A stretch of DNA of 64,000 nucleotides from contig NC_068938.1 of NCBI RefSeq assembly GCF_016801865.2, forward strand, positions 212,377,734-212,441,733. Reading direction: 5' to 3'. A program made the position numbers and the translations under genes. Below, piece after piece: positions 33,301-40,480 of the stretch. The notes below the pieces were generated by a model. It did no database searches. It was not told the origin of the DNA and worked only from the letters and a program-made list of their open reading frames with translations. This stretch comes from Culex pipiens pallens. Taxonomy: Eukaryota; Arthropoda; Insecta; Diptera; Culicidae. Within the stretch, counting starts at the first letter, position 1, and each line of letters starts with the position of its first letter.

Positions 33301-36009
33301 GCTAGTCAGCGAATAGCTCAAAGAGGCTGATTGCGCTGTGTCACTTGAAGCTGACTTTAAATAGTTTGCGATCGGCTTTGTTTTGATCATTTTTTAAATT
33401 TCTCAAAATCGATGTTATCAAAAATATTTTAGCTTTTTGTTGATAAGGTCGTTGCAAATATTTTTTAAAGTTTATGTGTTAATTTAAACTACAAGCCATG
33501 GAATTAACATTTTCATAAAAAAAGTGTTCTGAAAAGCATTTTACAACTGCCCAGTTGTTTTGCAATCAAAAGTTTTCAAAATATCCAAGTAATAAAGATA
33601 TTATTTTTTTTAACCGAAAAAAAATTGCTGTGCTGTACTTTGGAATTCCACAAAAATTGAAAATATTTTTGATCGATCTCAGACATGCTTAAAATGATTT
33701 AAAATGTGGAAAATGCATTTAAAATAGTTTTCAGTTGATTAGATATTTGTTTCTTTTAAAATTTTGAAGTTTAAAAAAAAATTATATATATATTTTTAGC
33801 CTCTGATTGTTCATAGCGATTTTGAAGGGGGACGACATTAACTTTGAAAAATATTTGCAACGGCCTAACACAACATTAAAGACACAGCAATTTCACCATG
33901 CCAAATAATAATTTACGGCCAAAAGAACGCCACGCTGGTATTTTGTTAGCTTATCTCTTCTCCGAGCATATTCGATTGTGACTCGGGTAGACGGACGGAG
34001 TAGGCAAAGAAATTCAAGAGCAAAGAAAGTATTTGTATCGCTGGATGAAGCAACAGGTCAAGTCACTGATAGCTAACGAGTCGTGTTCGCTCACGAATGG
34101 TTGCGCGCTTCAGTCGTCAAAGATTCGTTTGGCGATGAGTGATTGATTGTTGATCTTTGAACCGAAAATAAGGACCCTTGATTCAAAAAAAAATCAGTAT
34201 TTTTTAAGATTAAAAAAATAACATTAAATACAATATAAAATAAATGCTTTATAAAAAAATAACTTAATTCGTTTCTAATGCTCTTTAAAGCCAGCTATCA
34301 ATTTGCTTATTGACAATTGATTACTGCTGATTTGCTAAATTAATTAACTAAACCATTTATTCAGATTTTGCTGGATTGAATTTTTTAAAGAAAAATGTAT
34401 GTGAAAATTTAGCTATTTACCAAAATTTCTTTACTGAAATCAGTTGAATTTATTGAAATGAGGCATCCATGAACAACGTCCAAATCAAATAAATAAAAAA
34501 AATGTTGAAAAGTTTTGCTTTTCGAAACAAGTGCTGAAAAATTTTACTTTTCGAAACAGGTGCTGAAAAGTTCAACTTTTCAGCATCCATTTCAGTGCTG
34601 AAAATCTGAACTTTTCAGAATTCATTTTGAAAAGTGTTACTATTCGATACTGGTTTTTTTTTTGTACAGAAAAGTAGGATTTTTTGTCGTTTAAGAATGA
34701 CAGGAATAGTGAGTAGTTTAATGAAGGAATTGCAAAAAAAACTTTTTGCAACTCCTTTATGAGTTTTCTTACCTTTACTGACATTATCGATCAAATGACT
34801 AAACGGCCTTCTTTTCTTCACGAAAAATTACAGAATCGGAAAGAAATACTATTCGATGTATTAAAGCGGGGAAACAAAGCTTGATTTTATCAGCACTCGT
34901 CGTATTTATACACATCAGTAAACCTCGTTACGAGATACAACTCGCGCTGTAAAATAATTTCTTTGCTGTTTTATAAACAAGATTTTTCGGATTCTTTTTC
35001 AAACTGTTGAGTGCCCTACCATAAAACTAATTTAAATTAACCGTCTCTCCGTCGAAAATCCGTGTCTATCGGTGGGCAAGCAACTGCAATAGAGATTTCC
35101 AAAATAAATGTACCACAAATTTCACACACACCCACAAAAACCAGTACGCACCACCACTGTAAACAAAAACGCACAACTCCTCGTTCTCACACAAGAGTGA
35201 TTCGTAACTGATTAGACAGATTTAAATTTGTTTTATGTAGATTTCCGGTTGGGGGTCAAGATGAAAAAGTGTGAACTTGGTGGAGACGCCTGGTCATCCA
35301 GCATTCATCTTGGCCGCCACCGTCTTTATTCTCCCTCCCAAATTGAACTATATTGTATCAGAAGCAAAAAAAAACAAACTCCAAAACCACATTGTACAAA
35401 CCGTTGAAATTACATGTTTTAATTTTCACTCTCTTTTCTTCACCTCGTTTTTGCGTTCAACCACCACCAACCCACCAAAAAAAAACCCACACACAATATC
35501 ACACCCACAATTCACACCGAAAAACACGCGCACGCAACCACAACCTCAACCACACACACATGATCTGACGACGAACCTCGTTGCCGCTACAGGACGGTAA
35601 GATCACCTGCCGTTACGATGATCATTGTGTTGCTGATGAACTACGCCAGGTTGAAGAGTCTCCTGCAGACGATAGTGTTAAGAGTAGTCTTTCTAATCAT
35701 AAACCATCGCAAACAACGACCCCAAAGACATCCAGCGAAAGTGGAAGCGCGAGTAGCAGCAGCATCAGCAGCAGCAGTAGTAGTGCACCATCAGCAACAT
35801 CAACGATCCCACCCACAACAACCACAGCAGCAGCAGCAGAACAATCAACCTCATCAACTTCATCGACAGCAGCACCAGCGATACCAAAGCCAAGTCGAAG
35901 TCCTTCGAAGAAGCTACTCAAGCGATCACTTCCGAGCATCTACGAGACCTCCTCGTCCATCTGGTCCACGCCGGCGGCCGTGCCTCTGCGGAGGTACGTC
36001 GGCAACTAA
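223..36009 (+). CDS. NELL: NELL-type secreted glycoprotein (5' partial), 11 exons in window
   Basis: Joined exons: 223-373, 846-1137, 4715-4870, 4934-5156, 8572-8748, 9876-9995, 18008-18268, 18431-18596, 18665-19208, 26133-26378, 35593-36009. All junctions are AG/GT and phases match throughout (about 917 codons visible). Domain order is C-terminal part of a TSPN/laminin-G module, coiled coil, two VWC-type modules, six EGF modules (several with calcium-binding D-I/V-D-E-C starts), then further VWC modules and a Ser/Thr/Pro/Ala-rich tail. This is the NELL1/NELL2 order. Known of the family: secreted oligomeric glycoproteins, trimerising through the coiled coil, that bind receptors such as Robo3 in vertebrates. 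The signal peptide and start codon lie upstream of the window. The fly-lineage function is not shown by the sequence. The introns total more than 30 kb and are transposon-rich. Confidence 0.93.
374..845 (+). other. NELL intron, short
   Basis: Intron between the two TSPN exons. It contains C- and T-rich stretches (about 420-480 and 725-800) and no recognisable transposon or RNA gene. Confidence 0.7.
846..1137 (+). CDS. NELL: NELL exon: end of TSPN/laminin-G module
   Basis: Begins after TTAAG and ends at AAG before GTGAGC, phase 2 in and phase 0 out. It encodes YLELQSSGRRDEIRFHY, EHKVALTVSG, LYIDCHPLYKRV and LFVGQRNSNSHYLFK, hallmark stretches of NELL laminin-G modules. Base composition changes within the exon: about 915-1045 is GC-rich while both ends use AT-ending codons. 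Confidence 0.92.
1806..3090. repeat. Inverted tandem array of AT-rich ~150-170 bp units
   Basis: Several divergent units each contain a block like TATCAAACGATC, then CATTTCGAATGTA, then TACTCAAAA and CTACGTATTTT. From about 1806 to 2320 the units run in one orientation. From about 2320 to 3090 they run in the reverse complement (GATCGTTTGATACCCATATT). A diverged piece of the same family lies at about 12385-12700. Confidence 0.75.
3006..3064. repeat. 19-bp unit, three tandem copies
   Basis: The unit CCCATATTGCAATAACAAT occurs three times in a row, essentially without mismatch. This is a recent local expansion at the edge of the larger array. Confidence 0.9.
3170..3350. mobile_element. Fragment related to the pogo/Tigger-like element
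   Basis: The stretch ATTCCAAAACACTATAA followed by CCCATATAGCCAAAATCCC matches the end segments of the element at 20720-23737 (near 23553-23640). It closes with GCATGACTGTA, which looks like an inverted-repeat end (CAGTCATGC with TA). No matching left end was found, so it may be truncated. Confidence 0.55.
4715..4870 (+). CDS. NELL: NELL exon: linker and start of coiled coil
   Basis: Preceded by GCAG and followed by GTGAGTTT; 156 nt, phase 0 at both ends. It encodes DLKDLRIITGPYGYLSQC, CPTCGQFLEYEKTL and KFQQSLLSLQVQ. This corresponds to the NELL Q-C-P...C-P-T-C segment leading into the trimerising coiled coil. Confidence 0.92.
4934..5156 (+). CDS. NELL: NELL exon: coiled-coil end and first VWC module
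   Basis: Begins after CATTAG and ends before GTAAGT, phase 0 in and phase 1 out. It starts with LVAAENRITHLEKCDC, the NELL coiled-coil to VWC junction. It continues with a Cys-rich VWC pattern (CSQCKCESGVVTC, CPEVKC, CCPKC). The intron before it is only 63 bp. Confidence 0.93.
6460..6595. repeat. Imperfect hairpin / small foldback
   Basis: TTTTACACGGAGTTCACACA and the near-complement TGTGCGTGAGCGCCGTGTAA flank a short loop containing CCAAACATTT. Weaker pairing extends outward (ACATCACTTTTTAG with GTCATTTTTTAG). Either a small MITE or a structured RNA is possible. Confidence 0.6.
6740..7010. repeat. Dispersed repeat shared with 25800-26055
   Basis: The order of blocks is the same in both copies: CCCCTACAGA, CGTGGGGACGCATGGT, and later TCAGGTAGCCCGTATCTACC and TGACATCAACTTCAAAAATG. 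The second copy lies just upstream of the NELL exon at 26133. The ends resemble a foldback with GCATGGT arms; the family is not identified. Confidence 0.6.
7513..7731. mobile_element. MITE with TACCGTCATCTGGGG ends
   Basis: Left end TACCGTCATCTGGGGC and right end CCCCAGATGACGGTA are inverted repeats with TA at both borders. At about 219 bp there is no coding capacity. The TA target fits a Tc1/mariner-type non-autonomous element. Confidence 0.85.
8572..8748 (+). CDS. NELL: NELL exon: second VWC-type module
   Basis: TTTTCTTGCAG precedes and GTATAG follows; phase 1 at both ends. It encodes NCYINKKDYEHGDKQILGC, CSCIDGNMLC, CPELKCPPEQQ and CCKFCQ, a typical second NELL VWC module. The reading frame stays open past the donor to a stop at 9159-9161. 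Confidence 0.9.
8749..9161 (+). other. Open in-frame extension of the VWC exon (possible alternative terminal exon)
   Basis: If the donor at 8749 is skipped, the frame runs on for 137 codons to a stop at 9159. The encoded sequence is low complexity: first Gln/His/Pro-rich, then very acidic with many Glu, Asp and Gln. The DNA is GC-rich and ends abruptly at AT-rich intron sequence. It could be a retained-intron isoform with an acidic tail, or chance coding-like sequence. Confidence 0.4.
9162..9875 (+). other. NELL intron remainder
   Basis: Pyrimidine- and A-rich intron sequence leading to the acceptor at 9875. No repeat or RNA gene was recognised. Confidence 0.6.
9876..9995 (+). CDS. NELL: NELL exon: first EGF module
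   Basis: ATCAG precedes and GTAAGT follows; 120 nt, phase 1 at both ends, a classic single-module EGF exon. It encodes VDYCSKGHACHTNATCLN and YTCTCRSGFHGDGYEC with all six EGF cysteines. It joins cleanly to the VWC exon ending at 8748. Confidence 0.93.
11752..12383. mobile_element. MITE with TACCGTCAGTGGGGGTGAC ends
   Basis: Left end TACCGTCAGTGGGGGTGAC and right end GTCACCCCCACTGACGGTA are inverted repeats with TA borders. Inside are more copies of the GGGTGA(G/C)ATTGGGTC motif in both orientations. It is about 632 bp with no transposase and related in style to the 7513 element. Confidence 0.88.
12385..12700. repeat. Diverged AT-rich repeat, same family as 1806-3090
   Basis: Contains TATGGGTATCAAATGATCG, CTACGTATTTTGG and similar blocks in the same order as the 1.8-3.1 kb array, in one orientation only. 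Confidence 0.55.
13010..13427. mobile_element. Tigger/pogo-like MITE, CAGTCGACTCTCTGG ends
   Basis: Left end CAGTCGACTCTCTGGCTGTC and right end GACAACCAGAGAGTCGACTG are inverted repeats. TA flanks both sides (13008-13009 and 13428-13429). The element is 418 bp and non-coding. CAG-type ends with a TA target fit the Tc1/mariner/pogo group. Confidence 0.88.
13930..14400. other. GC-rich island in NELL intron
   Basis: A roughly 470-bp block rich in CG dinucleotides (for example CAAAGCGCGCCGTCGTCGCC near 14070) sits inside AT-rich intron. It has open frames on both strands, none with recognisable protein similarity or splice context. It could be an enhancer or internal promoter; nothing in the sequence settles this. 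Confidence 0.4.
14830..15974. mobile_element. Non-autonomous hAT element
   Basis: Flanked by the perfect 8-bp duplication ATGTATAA (14822-14829 and 15975-15982). The right end reads GTTGGGCACCCCTG and the left end AAGGCCTGCCCAACG, degenerate inverted repeats of the hAT type (CAGGGGTGCCCAAC). Sub-terminal GGCCCGCGGGCC and GGCCCGC motifs are also hAT-like. The interior is AT-rich and encodes nothing. A second copy lies at 60950-62010. Confidence 0.9.
15081..15296 (+). mobile_element. Retroposon (SINE or truncated LINE) nested in the hAT element
   Basis: Interrupts the hAT sequence relative to the copy at 60950. It is flanked by an imperfect ~17-bp duplication around ATTTTTACTGAAAAAAA. Its 3' end is the tandem tail GATTAGATTAGAATAGATTA, typical of some insect non-LTR elements. 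It is about 216 bp with no coding capacity. Confidence 0.7.
16338..16471. mobile_element. piggyBac-like MITE, TTAA target
   Basis: TTAA on both sides; left end CCCTATCAGGCCTGA and right end ATCAGGCCTAAAAGGG. The same ends (CCCTTTCAGGCCTGA) bound the 4-kb element at 47368-51372, so this is a minimal member of that family. 134 bp including targets. Confidence 0.88.
18008..18268 (+). CDS. NELL: NELL exon: EGF modules 2 and 3 (calcium-binding type)
   Basis: GTCCCAG precedes and GTGAGT follows; phase 1 at both ends. Two modules begin DIDEC and VDEC, the latter ending GYEGDGYDCK, and contain NTFGSYVCEC and NTAGSYHCRC, consensus for calcium binding and Asp/Asn hydroxylation. Codons are strongly GC-ending. 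Confidence 0.95.
18431..18596 (+). CDS. NELL: NELL exon: EGF module 4 and start of module 5
   Basis: CTTCCAG precedes and GTAAGA follows; phase 1 in and phase 2 out. It encodes VCNQTCLNGGECRAPGVCTC, then DLDECATGVHRC and CVNMPGW, the latter completed by the next exon. The flanking introns are short (162 and 68 bp). Confidence 0.95.
18665..19208 (+). CDS. NELL: NELL exon: EGF 5 end, EGF 6, linker, VWC modules
   Basis: CGCAG precedes and GTAAGT follows; phase 2 in and phase 0 out. It completes WYYCKCKPGF, gives the EGF IDECYLNTHSC...GHFECVC, then about 40 Ala/Ser/Val-rich residues. VWC-type cysteines follow (CKVCTCSRGVISC, CCPQC) and then CQTCEC. The low-complexity linker is absent from vertebrate NELL, as far as known from the family. 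Confidence 0.94.
19260..20650. repeat. Dispersed AT-rich intronic repeat
   Basis: Contains phrases such as GTCCATACAAAAATTGTATG, CAAAGTTGTAGGTATTG and ACCCACCATTTTCTAATG. These recur at 23760-25330, 27800-29520 and 51373-51900 in this window. No coding frame and no clear ends; an old repeat family not identified by name. Confidence 0.6.
20990..22690. repeat. 144-bp tandem array, forward half (~12 units)
   Basis: Each unit has GGATAGCCTCAGGGAGGTTC, GGGACTAGTCTACCGATATG, GATGTTCTGGGTC and GTCTACCGCCGTAACA in that order. Successive GATGTTCTGG blocks start at 21067, 21211 and 21355, a spacing of 144. Units differ by about 5-15 percent by eye. Confidence 0.92.
22690..23410. repeat. 144-bp tandem array, reverse half (~5 units)
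   Basis: Same unit in the opposite orientation (CATATCGGTAGACTAGTCCC, GACCCAGAACATC). It is interrupted at about 22855-22965 by an unrelated segment containing CTAGTAACATTTTAGG and CTAAAAATGTTACTAG-like ends, probably a small insertion. Confidence 0.88.
22860..22966. mobile_element. Small foldback insertion in the array
   Basis: CCCTAGTAACATTTTAGG at the left and AAAAATGTTACTAGGG at the right are inverted repeats around about 100 bp. Array sequence stops and resumes on either side. The family is not identified. Confidence 0.6.
25369..25435. mobile_element. Short foldback MITE, GGGACCATCCATAAACCACG ends
   Basis: GGGACCATCCATAAACCACG and CACGTGGTTTATGGATGGTC are near-perfect inverted repeats in a 67-bp block. 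The same end occurs at 56313 at the start of the minisatellite and, degenerate, near 32655-32720. Confidence 0.85.
25800..26055. repeat. Dispersed repeat, second copy
   Basis: Matches 6740-7010: CCACAGAAACACGTGGGTGC, GCGCATGGT, TTCAGGAAGCCCAAATCTAT and ACTAACATCAACTT. ATGCGTACCCCC and GGGTGCGCAT form inverted arms. Confidence 0.6.
26133..26378 (+). CDS. NELL: NELL exon: VWC modules
   Basis: A CT-rich tract and CCAG precede and GTGAGT follows; 246 nt, phase 0 at both ends. It encodes YGEFDCWRLECPPLTC and GDCCPRC, then a Gly/Ser-rich linker with an N-A-T glycosylation site. CLYEQHIYASGQTFKYPSRE and CATCSCK, the start of the last VWC-like module, follow. Confidence 0.94.
27579..27611. repeat. 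TG dinucleotide microsatellite
   Basis: About 12 TG units followed by interrupted TG; a simple sequence repeat in a NELL intron. Confidence 0.9.
28204..28877. repeat. 674-bp palindrome (foldback repeat)
   Basis: Left arm to about 28545 and right arm from about 28555 are inverted copies. TAGTTGCTGAGATATTGCC pairs with GGCAATATCTCAGCAACTA, and CCACCCAAACAACACACC with its complement near 28700. The arms differ by scattered substitutions. The family is that of the dispersed AT-rich repeat at 19260-20650. Confidence 0.85.
30017..30070 (+). other. Possible alternative terminal exon of NELL
   Basis: TTCCAG at 30011-30016 is followed by a frame, in phase 0 with the 26133-26378 exon, encoding VPYCAQLVSNSACCVHR and a stop. 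It supplies the missing C...CC cysteines of the final VWC-like module in a compact form. The acceptor pyrimidine tract is weak. It is an alternative to the 35593 exon only if transcripts support it. Confidence 0.3.
31670..33150. mobile_element. Foldback-like element with CCCCGAA / TTCGGGG arrays
   Basis: The left part (31680-31950) has many short units ending in CCCCGAA or CCCGAA. The right part (32930-33130) has about six 32-bp units (GGGGATGTGGAATTTTCGGG) in the opposite sense. The middle 900 bp is not repetitive. A hairpin CCCCGAACCCCGGTTCGGGG marks the inner edge of the left array. No coding content. Confidence 0.7.
35593..36009 (+). CDS. NELL: NELL last coding exon: end of VWC-like module and Ser/Thr/Pro tail
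   Basis: CTACAG precedes; phase 0. It begins DGKITCRYDDHC, which completes CATCSCK of the previous exon into the NELL C-terminal pattern. About 115 further residues follow, rich in Ser, Thr, Pro and Ala with runs of Ser and Thr, and with a basic site KKLLKRS. Stop TAA at 36007. Vertebrate NELL ends soon after the last cysteines, so the long tail is lineage-specific. Confidence 0.85.
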   Translation, partial: DGKITCRYDDHCVADELRQVEESPADDSVKSSLSNHKPSQTTTPKTSSESGSASSSSISSSSSSAPSATSTIPPTTTTAAAAEQSTSSTSSTAAPAIPKPSRSPSKKLLKRSLPSIYETSSSIWSTPAAVPLRRYVGN

Positions 36010-39000
36010 GGTCGGCCCTCTTCCCTTCCAGAACAGCCACCGTCACCACCACCACCAACACCAGATCAGCGTAATGTTCGTGTAGAAATTTGCCTTCTTG
36101 CAGAGAAACAACAACACAAAAAAGAGTTAAATGTGTACGATTTTTTTTTTGTATTTAACACACACACGCGCGCCACCCTAGCGATTGTATAGAAAAAATG
36201 TTTTAAACAATTGAGACGAAAGTTAGAAAATTTAAAAATAACAAAAAAGAAACAAATCCTAAAGTTTTATCCCTCATCCAGAAACAAAAAAAAACAAACG
36301 TCAGAGGCCATCGAATTTGAACACACAAAACATCAAAAATCTGACTCCTAAAAATACCCACACCAAAAAAAATCAACTCCACACTAGTTCTCTTTCACTC
36401 TAAAAACTCTTAACTCTCTTTAACTTTTAAACGAAGCCCTCCCCCATTCTCAAATCTCTCAATCTTTCCTACATTTTTGTGTGCAGCAGAAAAGTAAACA
36501 AACGAAAACAACAACAGTCAAGCGCATCAAGTCGAGTAGTAGAAGGTAAACAACGATTAAAAATTAAAATTAACAAAAAAAAGTCCGCCTAGCAAAAGAT
36601 GTTACACAAACACGAAAATATTTCCACCTTCTAAGTTTTAGAAAAAAAAAGAAGTGGTGGTATCACAGATAAACAGGTGGAAAATCACGAAATCAATCAT
36701 TAATTTAGTTTAACTTAAAGTGTCGCCATCTAGTGGCAAAAACTTGCAACTAAAAATAACTGTTTAAAATTATCTGACATATTGTATGGGAGGGACACTT
36801 ATGAAATTGAAGAGACGTTTCTCAGAAACTTTTCTTTAAAAAAAACTCCTCTTTAAACAACCTTAGATTTTGATTCCAATTTCACTGAGTGTTGTAAATG
36901 AGTGTCATTTGAAGATTCTTGCACCAAAACATAAAAGAGTATAGCGACCGTCTCGATAGCTTGTGAGATCTCTTCCAGCGTCTCGTGATTGCCAGCATGA
37001 GCATGCTATTTCTTTCACTCCCTCTCTTTTTCTCGTTGACGAACTCTCGTTGAAGATTTTTTTGTTTTCTCATCAAACTACAATGAAAGAACACAAGAGG
37101 GGGATTGGGAATCGACCACGCGTTTTTGTCACTGCGTTGGCAAATTTTGTTTTGTGGCGGCTTTTGTGGCTAGACTCTGAGAGGGAGAAAGTGGAGAGAG
37201 GGATGTGAATGTCAGAAGCACGTTATTGAGAGCGATATTTCTATTTGCTGAGAATTTCGCGACAGAAAGAAGGGCATTAAAAATTGGGAGATGAAATTTC
37301 AGGTATGATAAATTAAGTCGGTGAGAACAGAAAGTTGGTGTTTATAGTTTGAAAAAAAAACAAATTTTGACCAATTTCCGTGCAAATATTCCGATTTTTT
37401 CCATTACATTTTTTTCCAATAAGAAATTGATCAAATTTTTCATTTTTTACATTCTACGCCCAAATTTCAAACTATTTACAATATATAGTGCAAATACTAA
37501 AAAAAATCTATTTCAATTTGATTTAATTTTCTTTTGGGTTTCTGTAGGGCTTTATGATTATTTTACATAGAAATCCAAAAAATGATATTTTACATTAAAT
37601 TACATTAAACTTTCGACAAATAAATCCAAAACTATTTTTGTGAATCGAAAATGTTTGATTTTAGAGCTCTAAAAGCGCTCAGAACATCACTTTTACCTAA
37701 AACTTAACCCTGAATTGCTATATACTGATTTTTGAGGATTTCTCTGATGCTCTTGAAATAAATTTTCGTAGAAAGCGTAGATTTGTCAGGTGTCAGGGGT
37801 GTCTTCGACAAAGATTCTTTTATTGGCGTGTCCTGTAACCTTATAGGAGAGAAAAAAATATCTAAAATAATTGAAGGTTATATTTTCTTAAACATTCTAA
37901 TCGTGAACCACCCTAATTTTCAACCAAGCCAAAAGTTGCCCTTTCCCATTTTAAAACAGACTCACATTACACTCTAATAATATAATTTCCTTATTCGAAA
38001 GTCTTTTATTTTGCTCCGTAAACGATTTTTGCATTGATTTCATGTTTTAAATCTGTTTATCTCTGGTAACACAATAAGTTAGCAATCAAACCAAATAAAA
38101 AAATACTTTTTTTAATGTATCACGTGCATGGAGAAGCTCTTTGCTATTGAGATTATACTTTTTGTTTTTGATTTTTTGTTATTTTTTTATCTTTTTACTG
38201 AAAAGAGAAACTTAAAGTACAATAACATAGGTGTTTCTCTTTCAAGTATAAAGATAAAATGTTGACGTAAAAACCCCAAACACCAAACAGAAAATGAAAA
38301 GAAAAACATTCCTGAGGAAGTAAACTTTTTCAAAAAAAAATTTCGCCGCTGCTAAAGTATTACTGGCGCAACAACACTCACACAAACACAAATTGAGCAA
38401 AATAAAGCAAAAAACAGCAAACGAAAACCAACCATAAGGCCGAAAGAAACAAACAAAAGTGTCGAAAAAATGAACAAAGGTAAAATAGTATTTGTACATA
38501 GTAGTAGAATAGAGTTTTGTGCAAAGTTGCCCAACCAGCAGTGGAATAAAACAAAAGAAAAATCGCGCTGACGACTAACCTGTATTTGTAAGATTTTATT
38601 ATTTATTAAACAGAGAGACAACAAATACAATAAAAAAAGCAAAGTAACAAAAGAAAGAACTAATACACGATTGTTTCCATCGAAACGCTAACCTCACTGG
38701 TCGGAATATTATTTTACAATATTTTTTTTTATTTTATTTTCTAATCTAGCAATCGAGTTACGGCAATTCCAAACTTGCAATAACGAGGAGGACAAACAAT
38801 CGAACAGGCAAACACAATTTGTTGTTTTTGTTTCAAAAAGCCTCACTACTCCGTCGATTGTTACACCAATCTAGTCAATTTCAGCTTATGTTAAGTGCAA
38901 CTTATTTATTACCATTCTTTCTCCGGAACCAAAAGTAAAAAAAAGAAGGAAAAACACGTTGTTTTTATTATTCTCTTTCATTGTTTCTTCGATCACGCAG

Positions 39001-40480
39001 CGTCAGCAGAGCTAACACAAACAATCAACTGTCACAACATGCACGCAAAGCAAAACAAACAAACAAAAAAACGAACGAGGCCGTTTACATTCGTTTCAGC
39101 GGGTCATGAAACGGAGGAAAGCGTGAAATTTAGATGACTAGTGTGTAAACTGAAAATGTTTTGAAATCCAAACGCTAACAAAAACAAAAAAGAAGTGAAA
39201 GAGAATTAACACGAAGAAAAAAACGTAATAAAGGTGAAAAAAGGCTTGAGTAAGAAAGAAATATTAGTTCCTTCTGTCTGATGTACCACATTGAAGAAAA
39301 ATACTGTAAATTCTGGTTAGATGGTAGGATTACTAATTGTATAGAATATTTAATGCATAATTAAAACGAAGAAAGAGCAAACTAGCGCAGCTTTTGAATT
39401 CGATTTTGATCGTGTTGGGGAAATCGCTGAAAGAGAGCATGGGAAATGGGCCGGAACGATTTTTTAAACAGTGTCAAAAGCTTTTTCTGAATTTGTTGAC
39501 AGATCGTTCAAGCCCGTTAACCAGTGCCTACTTTTCGGTACCCAGTTGTATTTTTGTGTGTAAATAGTGTACGCGCGATAGTATGGTATTATACTTTAGG
39601 TTTCCTCATTTAACTGTCACGAAACAAAAGCAAAACAAAAACAAATTAACACAACTACTCACACAAACAAACGCGCGCAGATGGGAGAGGGGAAATGGAA
39701 AACATTGTAAATTGATACCGTGCTCTCTCACTCAACAAAAAAGCACTCTCCATCTCGCGCTCTAGACTGTGTATTTAAAAAAAAATGAAGCAAAACAACG
39801 CGTGTAATCTCCTAAGTTTTTTGGCCTTTCGAACGACGAAAAATGGTTTAGTGCAGCGTAGTAGGCGAGACGAGATGAAAACTAGCGATTGTATTTAAAC
39901 TGATGAAAACACAAAAGGGAAAACGAATTAAAAAATTCATACAATAAAACATTTACTAAAACAATGATCTAAAATCTATGGTAGGAGCAACAAAAAACAA
40001 GAAAAAAGAAATAAATTATTAACTGTCCTGTAACTATCACTAGTTAAGTTTCTAATCCTAGCGAGTATAACAAAATTCCTGTACATACTAGTTAATAATT
40101 AAACAATTACAAAGCAGAAAACAAGTAGAAACCGAATGGCGAAAGGATGATGCTGCAGAGAACGAGAGAGAAAGTTAGAGCCGAGAGCAAATCAAATTCG
40201 AGAGAGAGACTCACTAGACACTTCTTCGAGCGAGAGAGAGAAGCAACTATTACGAGAAAGAGAGTGTAAAAAAAGGAAACAAATTGTGAGAGCGCGACGA
40301 AGGAAAGCGGAAAAAACATGATGCAAAACAAAAGAACAGTGTATAGTGGTTAGAAAATTGTAATTTTATTTGGTCTTTATATTTATATTAAATATATATT
40401 TTAACAATTTCTTTTAATAAAAACAAGCCAATTAAATGAACAATTATCCAACGAAGCAGACTGACTTTTTTGAATAAAAA
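36010..40480 (+). other. Probable long NELL 3' UTR
   Basis: 4.4 kb with A- and CA-rich texture and without recognisable transposons, unlike the introns. Several AATAAA motifs occur; the last two are at 40416-40421 and 40473-40478. The true cleavage site cannot be chosen from sequence alone. Confidence 0.5.
40416..40478 (+). terminator. Candidate distal polyadenylation signals of NELL
   Basis: Two AATAAA hexamers (40416-40421 and 40473-40478) followed by T- and GT-rich DNA (GTTTGTTGTTGTTTG near 40560). Confidence 0.4.

Larger units (their letters stand above)
26379..35592 (+). other. NELL 9.2-kb last intron
   Basis: Unique DNA (26390-27780, including a TG run), a dispersed repeat and palindrome (27800-29520), unique DNA with an exon-like segment at 30017 (29760-31450), a CCCCGAA/TTCGGGG array element (31670-33150), AT-rich DNA (33150-35000), and a C/A-rich stretch up to the acceptor. 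Confidence 0.7.
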
